From Schizophyllum amplum (lineage: Eukaryota > Basidiomycota > Agaricomycetes > Agaricales > Schizophyllaceae), in contig VDMD01000003.1 of assembly GCA_007026445.1 (NCBI GenBank), positions 1,612,001 to 1,676,000 of the forward strand: 64,000 bases of DNA, in the 5' to 3' direction. Position numbers and translations under genes: made by a program. Under the pieces are notes generated by a model. That model was not told the origin of the DNA, made no database searches, and saw only the letters and a list, made by a program, of their open reading frames with translations. Shown piece after piece: positions 45,025-57,500 of this stretch. Positions within the stretch are counted from its first letter, which is position 1. The number at the start of each line of letters is the position of its first letter.

Positions 45025-46738
45025 ATGCCGGACTTCGTCGATATCCCTGTCGAACTATATGAGGAAATCCTTGCACACCTGATAAAAGCATCTCATCTGG
45101 CATCGGCATCCCTCGTCAACAAGACATTCTATTCCTTTGCGACGCCCCTACTATATGAGCAGATATACATCTACCACTGGCATGGACAGAGCAAGGTTAG
45201 GGTATGTCTCTTGCTACGCTGCATTATACGAACGGTCATGTAGTTCTGGGTCACCGTCCAGGTCATAAAGCTGTTCGGCACGCTCTCCCGGTGTCCTCAT
45301 CTCGCCAAGTACGTTAAGAAACTAGGTTGGTCTAGCCTCTGTCTTGTTTAAGAACCAGACTGAAAGTGCGACGTAGTTCTGACCGGGCCGCCGAAGATAG
45401 TCGCTGCAGACTCGGAGGATCTCTTCACGCTTGGATTGCGGAATTGCAAGGACTTACGCGCGTGCACTTGGACTCGAGACGGCGCGCTGACATCTGGCGT
45501 TCTGGAGGCCCTTCAGTACTGCTCACTGCTCTCCGAGCTCGAGATCAACGGGCGTAGCGAGTATAACTATCGCCCCGACCTCCTGCGCGGCTTCCGGCGC
45601 CTTCGACACATCACCTTGATCATGCCCGACGCGGGCGTGGTGAACCAGTTGCAGTCATGGATGTCTTATACAGGCGATAACCTGCGGAGGCTGACCCTGA
45701 TATGCAAAGTAAAGCGTCTTTTTCCGAATGGCTGCTCGCAATACTGATGAAGGACAAGGCCTCTCCTCTTATCAATGACTCCATGCTCGATTTATTGGCA
45801 CCACATCTTACCCAGCTAGAACACTTTTCCCTCGTTGGCTGCCCTAAAGTTACCCACAAAGGAATGTGGGACGTCATCTCGAAGAATATGCATGGCATCC
45901 GCAGCCTCGGTCTCGAGGGTCTGTCTACTCGCTTCGTTCGTACTTACACAATCTCTGTCCCGTTGTATCTTGAACTCAAATCACGCCATACAGGACATGG
46001 ACGCCTTCGCTTCCCTCTGCAGCGCACATCAAACCCTTGCCCACCTGTCCTCCATTACCCTAACTGTCAACCAACACATACCCATCGAGCGATTCACCAG
46101 CGATACCCTCTCTCTACTTGCCAACTGCCCCCTCGAGCGCGTCCACATCTACTCGACAGGTGTCGTCTTTGAGTCCTCCGCTACAGACGAATTCTGCCTG
46201 AGCCTCATCGCGACGCACGGCGCTCAGCTGCGGCGATTCGCGGTCTACAAGATGATCCTCAGCATGCGCGCCATTGACGCAACATGCGAGCTCTGTCCAC
46301 AGTTGGAGCAGCTCTTTGTTGTCGTGGAGAAGGGGTCGCTGGTATGGCTTATGGAGCGTGCCAACCTCAGCCGAGCGCTCATCTTTGTACAGATGTCCCT
46401 CGCCTCTTCCCTGGCAAAAGCCCCTCAGCTGCGCTCGGTACACGTCAATTTTCCTCAGGAGGCGAACACGCCGATAGAATCGGAGTTTATTGAAGCGGGG
46501 GAAGCGCTACAAGTCGTAGCACAATGCGGGCCTGCGCTGAGGCAGTTTGGATGCAATACCAAGGTTTGGCAGGTGCGTGAAGTTGTTAATCCCTGAGGAA
46601 TATCACTGACTGAAGAGATGTGCGCAGGTCGAGCGTCGGATAGAGAAAAAAGCGGATGGCAGTGATGCGACGCGGACATATCTGGGGCCGTATGAAAAGC
46701 TCGAGGTGCCAGAGCAGTTTTTGGTCGTGCGAGCTTGA
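45025..46738 (+). CDS. F-box-like protein
   Basis: Six exons close in phase, 45025-45201, 45244-45325, 45377-45708, 45753-45935, 45994-46572 and 46628-46738; 487 residues. The N-terminus MPDFVDIPVELYEEILAHL, followed by ASHLASASLVNKTFYSFATP and LLYEQIYIYHW, is an F-box of the fungal IP-x-EL type. The rest has irregular leucine-rich segments (LSELEINGRSEY, LRRLTLICK, LEHFSLVGCPKVTHKGMWDV, LRRFAVYKM, LEQLFVVVEKG). Predicted substrate receptor of an SCF ubiquitin ligase; target unknown. Divergent from SPT5. Confidence 0.8.
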
Positions 46739-46816
46739 CGTGAAGGTGTCTTTCCAAATCGTTACACGGCTCGGCACTCCTCGCCCCAAATTCCTCCGTC
46801 ACAACCCAACACATTA

Positions 46817-46898
46817 GGGGCGTTCAGAGTTAAAACTTGCGCCTCCGGTTTGCGGTTTGGTTTGATCGGCAAAGTCCGAAGAGGACGCGCGCGACGCG
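46817..46898 (+). repeat. Left terminal inverted repeat of the MITE-like element
   Basis: 82 bp, begins GGGGCGTTCAG and ends GCGCGACGCG. Pairs with 47143-47224. Confidence 0.85.
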
Positions 46899-47142
46899 CC
46901 CCGACGCACCGTCGCCAGCATCGGCGGGGCGGCGTCGTCGCGAAGGCTCTCCGACGACGGCCGCCGCTGTCGTGCTCAACGTTCATGTACTCATAGTATC
47001 TCATGAGAGAGAGATGCTGAATATTATTATGCTCAGGGCATTCATAGCTGCTATGTGCGCGATTGAACCCTTCCACGCTCCCAGGCATCCCGAGAGCCAC
47101 CGAGTGTGCCGTCGTCGTCGTCCCGCCGTCGCCGCGTATGGT

Positions 47143-47224
47143 CGCGTCGCGCGCGTCGTCTTCGGACTTTGCCGATCAAACCAAACCGCAAACCGGAGGC
47201 GCGAGTTTTAACTCTGAACGCCCC
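47143..47224 (-). repeat. Right terminal inverted repeat of the MITE-like element
   Basis: Reverse complement of the left arm. The differences seen are a T/C near base 22 and a G/C near base 67 of the arm. Confidence 0.85.
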
Positions 47225-47646
47225 TATTCACGCGCATACTTGCCCAATTGTGGTACCGCTATCTATACCAGTCTATACCTCAACGTACTATCGACTCACC
47301 TCATCCTCTCTCAGGTCCGGCGCGGGCCTCGCGGGTGGTAGGACCTTTGCACCGTGACCGTTCGCGGCTCCGCTGGGAATCTCCGCTCACAATTTCTCTT
47401 CGGGATCTTCCCCCTAGGCCTGGGACTCTGCGCGTCATCTGCTAATACTATAGCGTTCAGAAGCATTGTTCAGTCGGCTGAGCCGCGGTGTCGATGTAGG
47501 TGCCATCACGTGATTCCACGTGCATCCGCATGGCGCAGTCCGCCGGGCGCCCCGCGCAGCCGGCCGACCTCGACAAGCCCCAGCCGAGAGTCGGGTTTCT
47601 TCCTTCTCCCCTTCACTGCCGCGTCCCACCCTTGCCTTCTACCATC

Positions 47647-50600
47647 ATGGCGAACCAGGCGCCGATGATCTCTATACCGAAGAAGACGACAGAGGAGGTG
47701 GACTGGACGTCGCCCATCCGCACGCTGATTGCGCAATCGTACGGTGAGAACCCCGACAACTACGCCGCCGAATGCGCGTCGCTCCAGCGATGTCGGCAGG
47801 ATGCAGTACGGGGGGCGGGCAGCGATATGACTGGTGAGGGGTTAGTGATCGCAACTACTACTGCTAACTCGACCAGCCCGAGACCTTCTCTACAAGTACT
47901 TTGGCCAGCTCGAGCTGCTGGAGCTGCGCTTCTCCGAAATCCGCGTCAATTTCCCCTGGCACGATGCGTTCACGCACAAACTCACCACCCAAACCTCCAT
48001 CGCGTACGAGAAGGCGTCCATCCTCTTCCAGATCGCAGCCACCCACTCCGCCATCGCCTCCTCCCAGAGCCGCGCAGACCCCGAGGGCGTCAAGCGCGCG
48101 TACCACTACTTCCGCACCTGCGCCGGCATGCTCACCTACATCAACGAGAACTTCCTTCACGCCCCCTCCACCGACCTCAGCCGCGAGGTCGTCAAGTTCC
48201 TCGTCAACCTCATCCTCGCCCAGGCCACCGAGGTCTTCTTCGACAAGTGCGCCGACGAGAAGAAGGCCCCCGCGCTCGTCGCCAAGATCGCCGCCCAGAC
48301 GGCCGCCATGTACACCTCCCTCGCCGAGGAGGTCAAAGAATTCATGGGCAAGGGCATCTTTGACCGCAACTGGGTCACCCTCGTCCAGATCAAGGCCAAG
48401 CACTTTTCCTCGCTCGCGCAGCTCTATCGCGCGCAGGTCGATGCCGCCGCTGACAAGCACGGAGACGCGCTCGTCCGCCTCCAGGTCGCCGAGAACCTCG
48501 CCAAAGACGCCCTTCGTACCGCCACCTCCTTCGCCTCCGCTTTCGTGCCAAACCTCTCCCCCACTCTGCCTGCGGACGCAGGACCCGCGATACAAGAGCG
48601 CACGAAGGCCCACCTCGCACTCTGCACCGAGCGCCGGTCCGAAGCCCAGCGCGAGAACGACCTCATCTACAACGCCATCCTCCCCGCACCTGAAGCCCTT
48701 CCTGTCCTCGACAAGCTTACCGTCGCAACACCGATACCAATTCAGGAAGTCTACGGCACGCCGGACGTGCAAAAGACGATCGGCCAGGACTTTTTCATCC
48801 GCCTGATCCCGCTCAGCGTGCACGAAAGCGCAAGCGTGTATTCGGAGGAAAAGGCCAAACTGGCGCGCGGCGAGGTCGAGAAGGCGGACCAGGCGGAGGG
48901 TGAAGCGCGCAGTGCATTGGATGGTATGGGTGTCAAGGAAGGCCTCACGCGCTTCCGCGCCATGGCGGAGGGTGAAGTTGGCGGTGCGGACGAAGTGCCG
49001 CTCGACGTGCGGCGCTGGCGCGATGACATCACAGTCATCGAGGAGCGCGAGGGTGTCGAGGCCGTGCTCGCTCAGCTTTCGAGGTTGAAGGAGGGTGTGC
49101 AGCGGGAACTTGACAGCGCAGCGCGTGACTTGGAGATCGAGTCGAAGGACTGCGAGATGCTGCGCGTAAAGTACGACCACAAGTGGACGCAGGCGCCGTC
49201 TGCAGGGCTCTCCAAGCCCCTGCGGCAAGACCTGAAGGCGCACACGGGCGCACTGGAGGCGGCGGCAGCGAGTGACGCGCAGGTGCTGGCGTTATGGCAT
49301 GCCGTGCAAGGCGATATCCGACTGCTCATGAGCCCGCAGCTGGAGGACGTCTTCCGGGCGAGCACTGAACGCGATGGCGGTGACAACTTGCTGGACCTGG
49401 ATGTGAGCGGAGAGGCGGATGAAGCGCAGGAGCGCGCCAAGATTGGCGAGATGGTAGCTGCGATCGATGAGCGCCTCGGGAAACTGAATAAGATCTCGAG
49501 GGAGCGCAACGAGGTGTTAAAGGACTTGAAGGAGAAGGTGAGCGTACGCGGGCGCCAATGCGCAATTCGTTGCTAACAGACGATATGCAGATACAAACGG
49601 ACGACGTGTCGCATTTGCTTCTTCTCAACCGTCGTAATACAGGCGTTGAACCGACTCTGTTTGCCACAGAGTTGGAGAAGTTCAAGCCTTATCAGCAACG
49701 GCTTGCTGCGACGGTGCAATACCAGACGGTCGCGCTCAAAGAAGTGGCTGCCCTCTGGAAGAGTCTCCGTGAGTCCGCTGGCCGGGGCCCTGGTGCACGA
49801 AAGTGGGAGGAGCGGGAGAAGAAGAAGAAGGACACCGTACGACGCTTCCAGCGAGCGCGCGATGGCTACATGGAGATTCGTGACGGTCTTGCGTACGTTT
49901 TTGTTTGCCTAAGGAAGCTCCGCCATCTGCTAACGCAACAACAGCAAAGGACTACAATTCTACAACGACCTGACCGAGCTTGCCACCAAGCTGCGAAGTA
50001 ACGTCAAGCTCTTCGTCAACGACAGAGTACGCGAGCGCGACTCCCTGGTCGCTGCCATCGAGACGGAGAACAGGCTGTCGGGGGCGCCGATGTCGCCGCC
50101 ACCCCTTTCCGCGAAGCCACCAGTACCGCCGCCCCCGCCTACTTCGAGCCTGGAGTCGTCGTTGGCATCCATGAATCTACGCAGCGCGCCATCCCCGCAT
50201 CAGTCGTCTCCAGCGCCACAGTGGCAGAACACGCCGCCCCCTCCACCACACCTCCAGCAGCACTACTCGTACGGCTCGCAGCAGTACGCAGGCGCCGCAC
50301 CCTCTACACATACTTCATATGCACCAAGCCCTCCACCACCTCCGCCATCACAGTACCCGCCACCTTCACAGTCACAGCCTAGCTACCCGCCACCACATCA
50401 GCGTCAGGGGTCGACGTCAACGTGGCTGCCACCGCCTCCAGCGCCGTCCGCTCCTCCTTCAGATCCATACGCGGGTTTGGGAATGTTCGGTGACGCGTCC
50501 CGCCCTACGCCGCCGCCTTCGCAGCCACAGTACACCTCTCTGCCGCCTTCGCAGCAACAGCCTTATGCCTCGCCTCCCCCACCGCCTCCCTCGCAGCCCT

Positions 50601-50779
50601 ATGGGTCGTATGCGCAACCACAGCAACAATATGCATATCAGCAACAGCAACAGCAGCCGGGTTTCCCGCCACCTCCACCACCGGCCTCGACATATCAGCA
50701 GTACGGGACTCCGCCACCTCAGCCTGGACAGCAGGGATACGCGCCGCAGGGATATGGTGGATACTCATACGGAAGGTGA
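47647..50779 (+). CDS. BRO1: BRO1-domain ESCRT-associated protein (Bro1/ALIX)
   Basis: Binds ESCRT-III Snf7 on endosomes and recruits deubiquitination during multivesicular-body sorting. Four exons, 47647-47833, 47877-49537, 49591-49892 and 49945-50779, close in phase; 994 residues. The BRO1 domain starts MISIPKKTTEEVDWTSPIRT, followed by ARDLLYKYFGQLELLELRF, NFPWHDAFTHKLTTQTSIAYEK in part, ASILFQIAATHSAIASSQSR, YINENFLHAPSTDLSREVVK and QATEVFFDKCADEKK. A coiled-coil V-domain follows (residues about 400-770), then a Pro/Gln/Tyr-rich tail of about 220 residues (SPPPLSAKPPVPPPPPTSS). Domain order and length fit Bro1 better than Rim20/PalA, which lacks such a tail. A 459-codon antisense ORF over the middle is a codon-bias shadow. 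Confidence 0.93.
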
Positions 50780-51675
50780 CGTCGATTAAGCGTCTCAAGG
50801 GAATGAAGCAGCAACGGACGTTCATGTACTCACAGTGGAAGATATAGGATAAGGTCGCATTATAGAAGGACAATGATAATGGTGTCCTGTGTTGAGAGTG
50901 GTATAATAGTGCACCCATTGCAGTAATCCTGCTACTAAAGGCAAAGAGAAATGACAGAGGAGGGAGACTTGGACGTCTGGACACGCACCCGATCTGATAC
51001 CTCAGGAGGCGGGAAGGTGACCACTGATGAGCGAGGCTGGTTGCGAACTCGTCATGTCGACTCTGTCCATTGCATCAAACGTAGTGGTGAGGTTGATAGA
51101 ATATGTATTACTCAAGATGTTTTCCGGGACCCGCTCGTGCGGTGCATCGTAATTTTGCGACGGCCTCGCTGCGTGCAGCGCACGCTCATTTCCCGTAGCC
51201 TTGCGCGACGCGTAGTCAGTGCCGAGGTACACGCGCGTGACTCCCACCTGAGTATATGCGCTGCGCGCAGTAGTGGCCAACACTACAGGTCCGTCGTGTC
51301 CAATTAACGGGATGAAAGGCTCACTGCCGGGTGCCCAGGAGCTCTCAGTCCGTAAATTACTGAGTAAAACTGGATATATGCGCGTGAAAAGGGAGTCTGG
51401 CGATCCGGAAAAGCTGGAGTCGCCGGCAGGAGATGCTGAGCAGTGGTCTGTGTCGGTAACGTTAAGCGCTAGTAAAAGCTGCCTTAGAGTTCTGAGGCGC
51501 GAGGGAGACGAGAGCAGAGAAGCGATTGTGGCACCGACGCGCTCGCCGCGCGCGTGACCGTGTCTAGTGTATTTGGCGCTATTTGCTGCCCGGCACTCCG
51601 GTCCGGTCAAGTCCGGCAGCACTCGTCGCTCACGACGCACGTCAACGTCCAGCCCTCTTCAAGTCACTCGCCGCG
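50780..51675. other. Intergenic, BRO1 to MIC10
   Basis: 0.9 kb. A minus ORF of 212 codons (51002-51640) starts 36 bp from the MIC10 ATG but has no motif or codon pattern I can support. Confidence 0.45.
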
Positions 51676-52142
51676 ATGTCGACAACTAAGCCGCTCTCTA
51701 GCGAGGATGTTATAGGTCAAAAGGTGCGTGATCTTCATGTCTGAATCACCCTGACTCTGACGCATTCTTCAGTATGACCGCTGCTGTGCGTTCCCCGTAT
51801 TGTCCCGCTTACGCTTGGCCTGACCGTTCTTGTTGCAGTGGCTGACTTCCTGGTGAAAGCGTAAGTGGTCATAACTCTGTATCTCAATCTAAAGCTAACA
51901 GAAGTGCAGCGGTGTCGGCTTCAGCGTTGGTGTCGTCGCGTCTGTGATCCTCTTCCGTCGTGCGTTTACTTGCCGTCTTGACTGCGCTCCTCATTCATTT
52001 CCTGTCAGGGAGGACCTGGCCGATAACATTGTCCACCGGCTTCGGTGCCGGCATGTCCTACGCCGATTGCGATCGCTCCTTCAACCCTACCAGAATACCC
52101 GGCACGCGTATCCAGCCTGTAGCCGCTCCGGAAGCCAAGTAA
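51676..52142 (+). CDS. MIC10: MICOS subunit Mic10
   Basis: Inner-membrane protein that bends crista junction membranes by oligomerising. Five exons, 51676-51723, 51773-51785 (13 nt), 51839-51860, 51910-51959 and 52009-52142, close in phase to 88 residues, the family size. Reads SSEDVIGQKYDRCLADFLVK, then AGVGFSVGVVASVILFRRR and TWPITLSTGFGAGMSYADCD. The two glycine-rich membrane segments (GVGFSVG and GTGFGAG-type TGFGAG) are the Mic10 hallmark, joined by a basic RRR loop. MIC12 lies 6.4 kb downstream on the same strand. Confidence 0.95.
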
Positions 52143-52889
52143 CTGCCCATAGACCCTGTCTCCTACACACGCTGCGATCCAACTATCGAGACGATGTGCC
52201 GCGCGTCAATATCGCGAATGTGTGAGCCCGAAGGATACGCGCGGGAGATGCTCCGCTTCGCTGGAAGATTTATGGCTTCGTGGACTGCCGCGAGAGGTGG
52301 AAAGCTTCATCCGGTCGTGGACCCGGCTTGCCTGGCTCCGCAAGACGCTGCGGCTGGCCCAAAACCAGACGCTTGTACAGCACGACTGTGAAGCAGTGAG
52401 ATTTCCTCCAGCAAAATTATACGGACAGTCATACATCCCGTCCCGCACATGACCGGCACAGTCGCAACAATCATGCCCACCCGCCGTTGCTGTGGGCTGA
52501 ATTGTCGATGTGAACTGAACATGGTGCTCCGAAATGCGCAGAGGCCACCAGAAGCGTGTGGAGTGCTATGTCTGAGGCCAAGGGATGGCAATTTGGGTGT
52601 ACACGAGGACAAACAATGGCGATGCGCTTGGCCGCAGACGCGTTTGTGCGCCGTCTTCCCTCTGCTGCCCTCTATACATTCGACGTGATGTGGGTCGCTC
52701 TCAGTCCCACTCCTTGGGGATCTAGTTGCACTTGGGGTTGCCCGAGTCGGCCATCGGGCATGGCGGGCAACCTGTATCCAGTTGTCCGAATCCCCTATCG
52801 TTTGGAGGACCCTCACACCGCCGAGTGCCCCTTGCTCACGACCGCATTCCTGCTAGTCGCTTCCCTCCACGATATACCCTACCCCCGCC
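52143..52889. other. Intergenic, MIC10 to DUF829 gene
   Basis: 0.75 kb. Minus ORFs here (for example 52307-52816) look spurious. No repeat seen. Confidence 0.5.
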
Positions 52890-54021
52890 ATGACGGAGAC
52901 GCTTCTATTCACGAAGATCGCGAAGGACATCTGGCTGTCCCATGGGGGTTCCCCCGCGCAGAAGGTGATCGGCGACAGCAGCGATCCCGAGTGCGTGCTT
53001 TTCTCTATGCAGCAGTCATTCCATACTTACTACAGTCATACAGCCTGATTATTGTGTGTGGCTGGAGTGAGTTGGAATGTCCACCATCCTTTCCCCCTCC
53101 CCCTACCCTCCTCTTCCCCCTCCTACTTCCACATTTACCCCTCCCCCCTCCATGAGCAATGTTCACTGACGCACAAAACAGTGGGCGCCAAACTACCTCA
53201 TCTCCACAAGTATAGCAACGTCTATCGCAGCTGGTACCCAAACGCCACTATCCTGCTCATTCAATCCGAACCGGTGTTTTTTTTTACGCCTAGAAGTCTA
53301 TGCGTGCGTATCCACGCATCCAATACTTACTCACCTTTAATGGTTGCCGAGTACAGGAGAGAGCCCTCATACCCGCAGCAGAAGCCATCGAGGCGTTCAC
53401 CGCCAAGGACCCCAACGGCCGTCCGCGCATCCTCGCACACTCCTTCTCAAATGGTAAGCGAGATAACGGACACATCTGGAGTCCGTGGTAACTGACACTC
53501 CTTTAGGCGGTTCCAGCCAGCTATGCACTTTGGGCGCCCTCCTCCGCGCCCGCAAGCGCGCACCCTCCGCCGCCGCCGCCGCCCTCATCGTCGACTCCGC
53601 GCCCGCCACTGGCGACCTTAGCAGCGCCATCCGTGCCTTCGCCGGCCTCATCCGCAACCCCGCCGCCCGCTGGGCGATGTCCGCGCTCGTCGGCGTCTTC
53701 TGGTTCGTCAACATGTACCTCTTGAGCGCGCTCTGCGGTGTCCGGCCGCTCGGGGAGCACCTGAAGGCGCGGCTGCTGCAGCCGGACGTGCTGCCGTGGA
53801 TGAGCGGGGAGACGGAGCGGCTGTACGTGTATTCGAGGACGGACGAGCTGGTGGGGTGGAAGGAGGTGGAGGGGCATGTGAGAAAGGTGCGGGAGGCGGG
53901 GTTGAGGGTGAGGGAGATGGTGTTGGACGAGAGTCCGCATGTGGCTCATGCGCGTACGGACCCGGAGAGGTACTGGGGGGCCGCGAAGGCTCTGTGGGCG
54001 GATGCGAGTCGGACGGCGTAG
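52890..54021 (+). CDS. DUF829/TMEM53-like alpha/beta-hydrolase-fold protein
   Basis: Five exons, 52890-52990, 53044-53066 (23 nt), 53182-53303, 53357-53453 and 53507-54021, close in phase; 285 residues, the usual family length. The joined N-terminal core reads DLIIVCGWMGAKLPHLHKYS, then YRSWYPNATILLIQSEP, GRPRILAHSFSNGGSSQL (the nucleophile-elbow region, here H-S-F-S-N-G-G) and ERLYVYSRTDELVGWKEVEG, with a terminal SPHVAHARTDPERYW. A hydrophobic segment (MSALVGVFWFVNMYLLSALC) may anchor it in a membrane. Family biochemistry is poorly known; TMEM53 is a nuclear-envelope protein in animals. The micro-exon is needed to complete the GW-x-G motif. Confidence 0.87.
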
Positions 54022-54552
54022 TACCTGTATTATCTGGACCTTCGTATGCACTCAGAGAGATGCATAGCTTTGCCAGTCTGAGAAGCTGAAGGGAACTTGG
54101 ACTTGGAGGGAACTAGGGAGTAACGTAAGTACCCACGGCGCGATCGGCCCGGCATATAGGTTCCGCTGCGGCGCCAATCACAGCGGATTCATACTTCTTG
54201 TCCTGAACGTCTCCTTGTCGACGAACGCGACGAACAATGCAGTCCTCCGTGACCTCCCCGCCATAAATTCTGACTCTCCTGCATTGCGCTGCACGATGCG
54301 TTCATGTGGTCCAGCATCAGCCTTCCATATGAAGTGCAATTTGGAGAAAGCCGGAACATAAGATCGCCTCGAGGCGAGCCTCGAGTCTTTGACAATGCGG
54401 CCTTCACGTGTAGGGAGCGTTCCGATTCATCGCGCGCAGAGACTCTGTTTTGGCACAGTCCACCACATTGCTGCATGTCGGCTGGTTCCAACGAGGTGCG
54501 CAGTCTCTTAAAACCCGCGATCCGACAGGCTGATCCCTCCCCAGCAAACACA
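54022..54552. other. Intergenic upstream of the 1101-residue gene
   Basis: The reading frame of the next gene is open back to 54304, but that part is not protein-like, and ATG 54553 follows a CACAATG context. No other gene. Confidence 0.5.
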
Positions 54553-57500
54553 ATGACTACCACACCCGATACTTCTCCACGAGGCGGAGGGAAGGAAGCG
54601 TCGTCTTCCCTCCTGCCCCAGTACGGCTTTGAATCCCACACAGATATCCGAGGCTTGATCGAGGACAACCACTTCCTGTTCCGTGTCTACACCCCGAAAG
54701 AGCGGTCGCCCTTCTTCGACGACTCGGAGCCCTTCTTCATCGCGACGCGCTTTGACGAACGGGTCAGGGAAGCACCAGATGAGCTGCGAGACTGGGACTC
54801 GTATGGCATGGGTGCCTTGTCCGAGGCGATGGGATACGAAGACGTTGCCCGCCATCTAACATGGACAACACGGACGGAATCGCCCCTCATCAGCGCAAAC
54901 TTCAGCTTCTCGTGGTCTGTCTGGGACGCTCTCCGCCGATACCACGCCAGCATGAAGAAGGACATCCAAATCGCCGTCATCGACGCCCATCAAGTCGCCC
55001 ACAAGGCCGCGACAGCCATGGAGTTGATGCAGAAGGACGCGCCGTCGAAGTTCGTCTTTCCTTTGACATCTAGATGTGTATCTGACATCTGCGACAGGAA
55101 GGACAAGGAGTACTGGAAGTGGAGGCGCTACGCCCTGGAGTCGCAGCTCGTCTTCGTTCATGGCTCCATCCCAGGAAGCGCTGTCTACGCCACCATCCCC
55201 CTCCTCGCCATCGTCGAGAAACTCCCAACATACTTCCTGCTCAACGAGCTTGATAGCGCCCGCCCTGCCGATGTCGCGTGGGACTACAAGGACAAGCGTT
55301 CGTCATATCATGCCTTCTGCCAGTTGATGAGCGACCGCTTCATGAAGCTTCCCTCGGAGACTCGCGTACGCGACACGACAGCGGGCGCCGTCAGGCTCGC
55401 CGTCGCCTTCCTGCGTCCTTGGTTTCACAGCGTCGTCGCAGAGGACTTTGGTCGCGCGGTGACCACCGCGTGCGAGCTCGCCTTCGCCATCGCACACTGG
55501 CCGGGACGCTGGTGGGCTCGCGGCCATGACGAGGTGTGGACGCTCATCCGCGCTTTGGTGCACCTATTGGCCGAGGAGCTCCGCGAGGCGCATCATGTGC
55601 GTGTCACGAAGGAGGTGGAGAAGCTGGAGGCGGCCATTCACGACCTTGAAGCCCAGGTCAAGCACTACGAGCAGTCGTCCGCGCGTGACGAGCAAGACGA
55701 GGCAGCTGGCCCGTCGGAGGAGGAGGAGCGTCTTCAGGGCGTGATCGCGCAGCTGGAAGCGCAGGTGGCGCATTACAAGGAGGAGGAGAGCGCGCGTGCT
55801 GAGGCCGCCCGTATGCAGGAGATCATCGACGGCCTGGAGGAAAAAGTGCGCATGTACGAGCAGGAGCGTATCCCGGGCACGCCGTCACTTGTCAGTGATA
55901 TGCCGTCGCCATCGCGCGTACTTGACTCGCTCCCCGAGTACAGCACACCTGGCTCGCCGGGCTACTTCCACGCCGCCTCCAGCTACTTCACCAATGCTCC
56001 CGACTGGCCCCTTACTCCTCCCATCTCTCCGTACTTCGGCGTCACCCGCGCGCGCTCCGGCTCAGAGTCGTCTGTCATGTCCGAACTTTCGATCATGCCT
56101 CGCTCTATGATGACCACCCCTCCCCCGATGATGGCGGGCGAATTGATCGAGCCGAAGACTCCTCCCCAGCAGCGGGCCACGCCTTCCATGCTGCCTACGC
56201 CGCCCTCGACGCTGCCTCGCCCGCGAAACCGTGTGGTTCGCATGCCAACAGACCCTGGCGAACTCTCGTCTCCCTTCATTTCACCGCATGGAAGAGGCGT
56301 GGGGCACGCGCGGTCCATGTCGCTGTCCGACATGCACAAAGCCATGAGCCTGTCCGTCACACCCGACATGCTTGCCGGCCGTGCAAAGTCGCCCACCCCA
56401 TCCTTCGCTTCCATGGCGCCCGACCTATCACCCTTGCAAGAAGCGCCAGAGCTGCCCCCGCTGCGTGGCCCCGTGTCATTCCCGCGCCCGCTCACCCCTG
56501 AGAGCTCTGTGGACAGCCGGCAGAGCTCGCGCGCGCCGTCGAGGCAGGCGTCGCTCTATGATCGGCAGTCCACGCACGAGAGGCAGGGGTCGTGGCCGGA
56601 GCGCAAACCGTCCGTCACGCGCCATGCGCGCTCGCGCTCGTCGTCGATCATCAGCATGGGCTCCCGGCCGGTGAGCCTCATGGAGGCATTCGATAGAGTG
56701 CCCTCGCATGCCGTCATGGAGGACGACGTGCTGCCCGAGGTGGCGGGGATTGAGCAGATGATAGAGGCTGGAGATCTGGAGGAGGCCCCGCGCCTGGAGG
56801 ATTCCCGGCATTGGGTGGAGAGGCCACGATCGTCTTCAGTGCTCCTTGCGCAGGACGCGCCGAGATTCGTTGACCGACTGGCTTCGGTCACCCTCGACCT
56901 GGAGGAACGGGAGCTGGCATCCCGACGCATGGACGCGCCACTGTCGGCTGTGACGGAAGAGGGGCCTGGCCTGGACTCACTTGACCTCGCAGTCGATGTG
57001 GATGAGGCAGCGAACGCTGTGAAGGAGCCACTATCCGCGAACGAGGAGAAGAAGATGGTCGTCGATGGAGAGGAGTTGGGAGATACGGTGGAGGCGGCAT
57101 CCGACGATGAAGAACCTGAGCCTGTACCAAGGTCCGTCACGGTCGACCGTCAGACGATGGCCGCCGCTGCTGCCTCCGCGCTGTTAGGTCCTTCCGTCCG
57201 GGCTGTCCTCCCCATCATCTTCGTGCCCGTCAGCCTCGCCGTACACGCAGTACACCGGGCGATATACAATCCCATCCGCGCCATCGAGGTTGTCCCCGAG
57301 CTGGCAGCTGCCATCACAACAGCAGCGCAGGCGCTCTCGAGGGTATTCGCCGCGACCGACGATGAGTCGGAGCCTTCGACCAACGACCTTGCGTCGGAAT
57401 CCGACGCTAGCTCGAGCACTCAGCCGCCGTCCGTCTCCACGCCTACTGATGCTCAGGCGACCAACAAGCTTCCCATTGTCGTCATCTCTTCGCCCTCGTC

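Larger units (their letters stand above)
46817..47224. mobile_element. Non-autonomous DNA transposon (MITE-like), 82-bp terminal inverted repeats, TA duplication
   Basis: The left arm 46817-46898 starts GGGGCGTTCAGAGTTAAAAC and is matched by the reverse complement of 47143-47224 with about two mismatches over 82 bp. Both ends are flanked by TA (46815-46816 and 47225-47226), the target duplication of Tc1/mariner-type elements. The 244-bp centre has no ORF that could be a transposase; it is GC-rich at the edges and AT-richer in the middle. Near identity of the arms argues for recent insertion. Confidence 0.85.
46739..47646. other. Intergenic region hosting a MITE-like element and the BRO1 promoter
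   Basis: The 408-bp inverted-repeat element (46817-47224) begins 78 bp after the F-box stop codon. The remaining 420 bp lead to BRO1 and include CATCACGTGATTCCACGTG near 47502-47520, two CACGTG-type E-boxes. Confidence 0.6.

Noticed and set aside
47864..49243. 459-codon open frame antisense to BRO1
   Set aside because: It mirrors GC-rich third positions of BRO1, has no motif, and BRO1 on the other strand is unmistakable.
51002..51640. 212-codon minus ORF head-to-head with MIC10
   Set aside because: No recognisable domain, composition like random translation, and it would leave only 35 bp for two promoters.
54304..54552. Upstream extension of the 1101-residue protein
   Set aside because: The frame is open, but the 83 residues are not protein-like and the ATG at 54553 sits directly before a plausible N-terminus.
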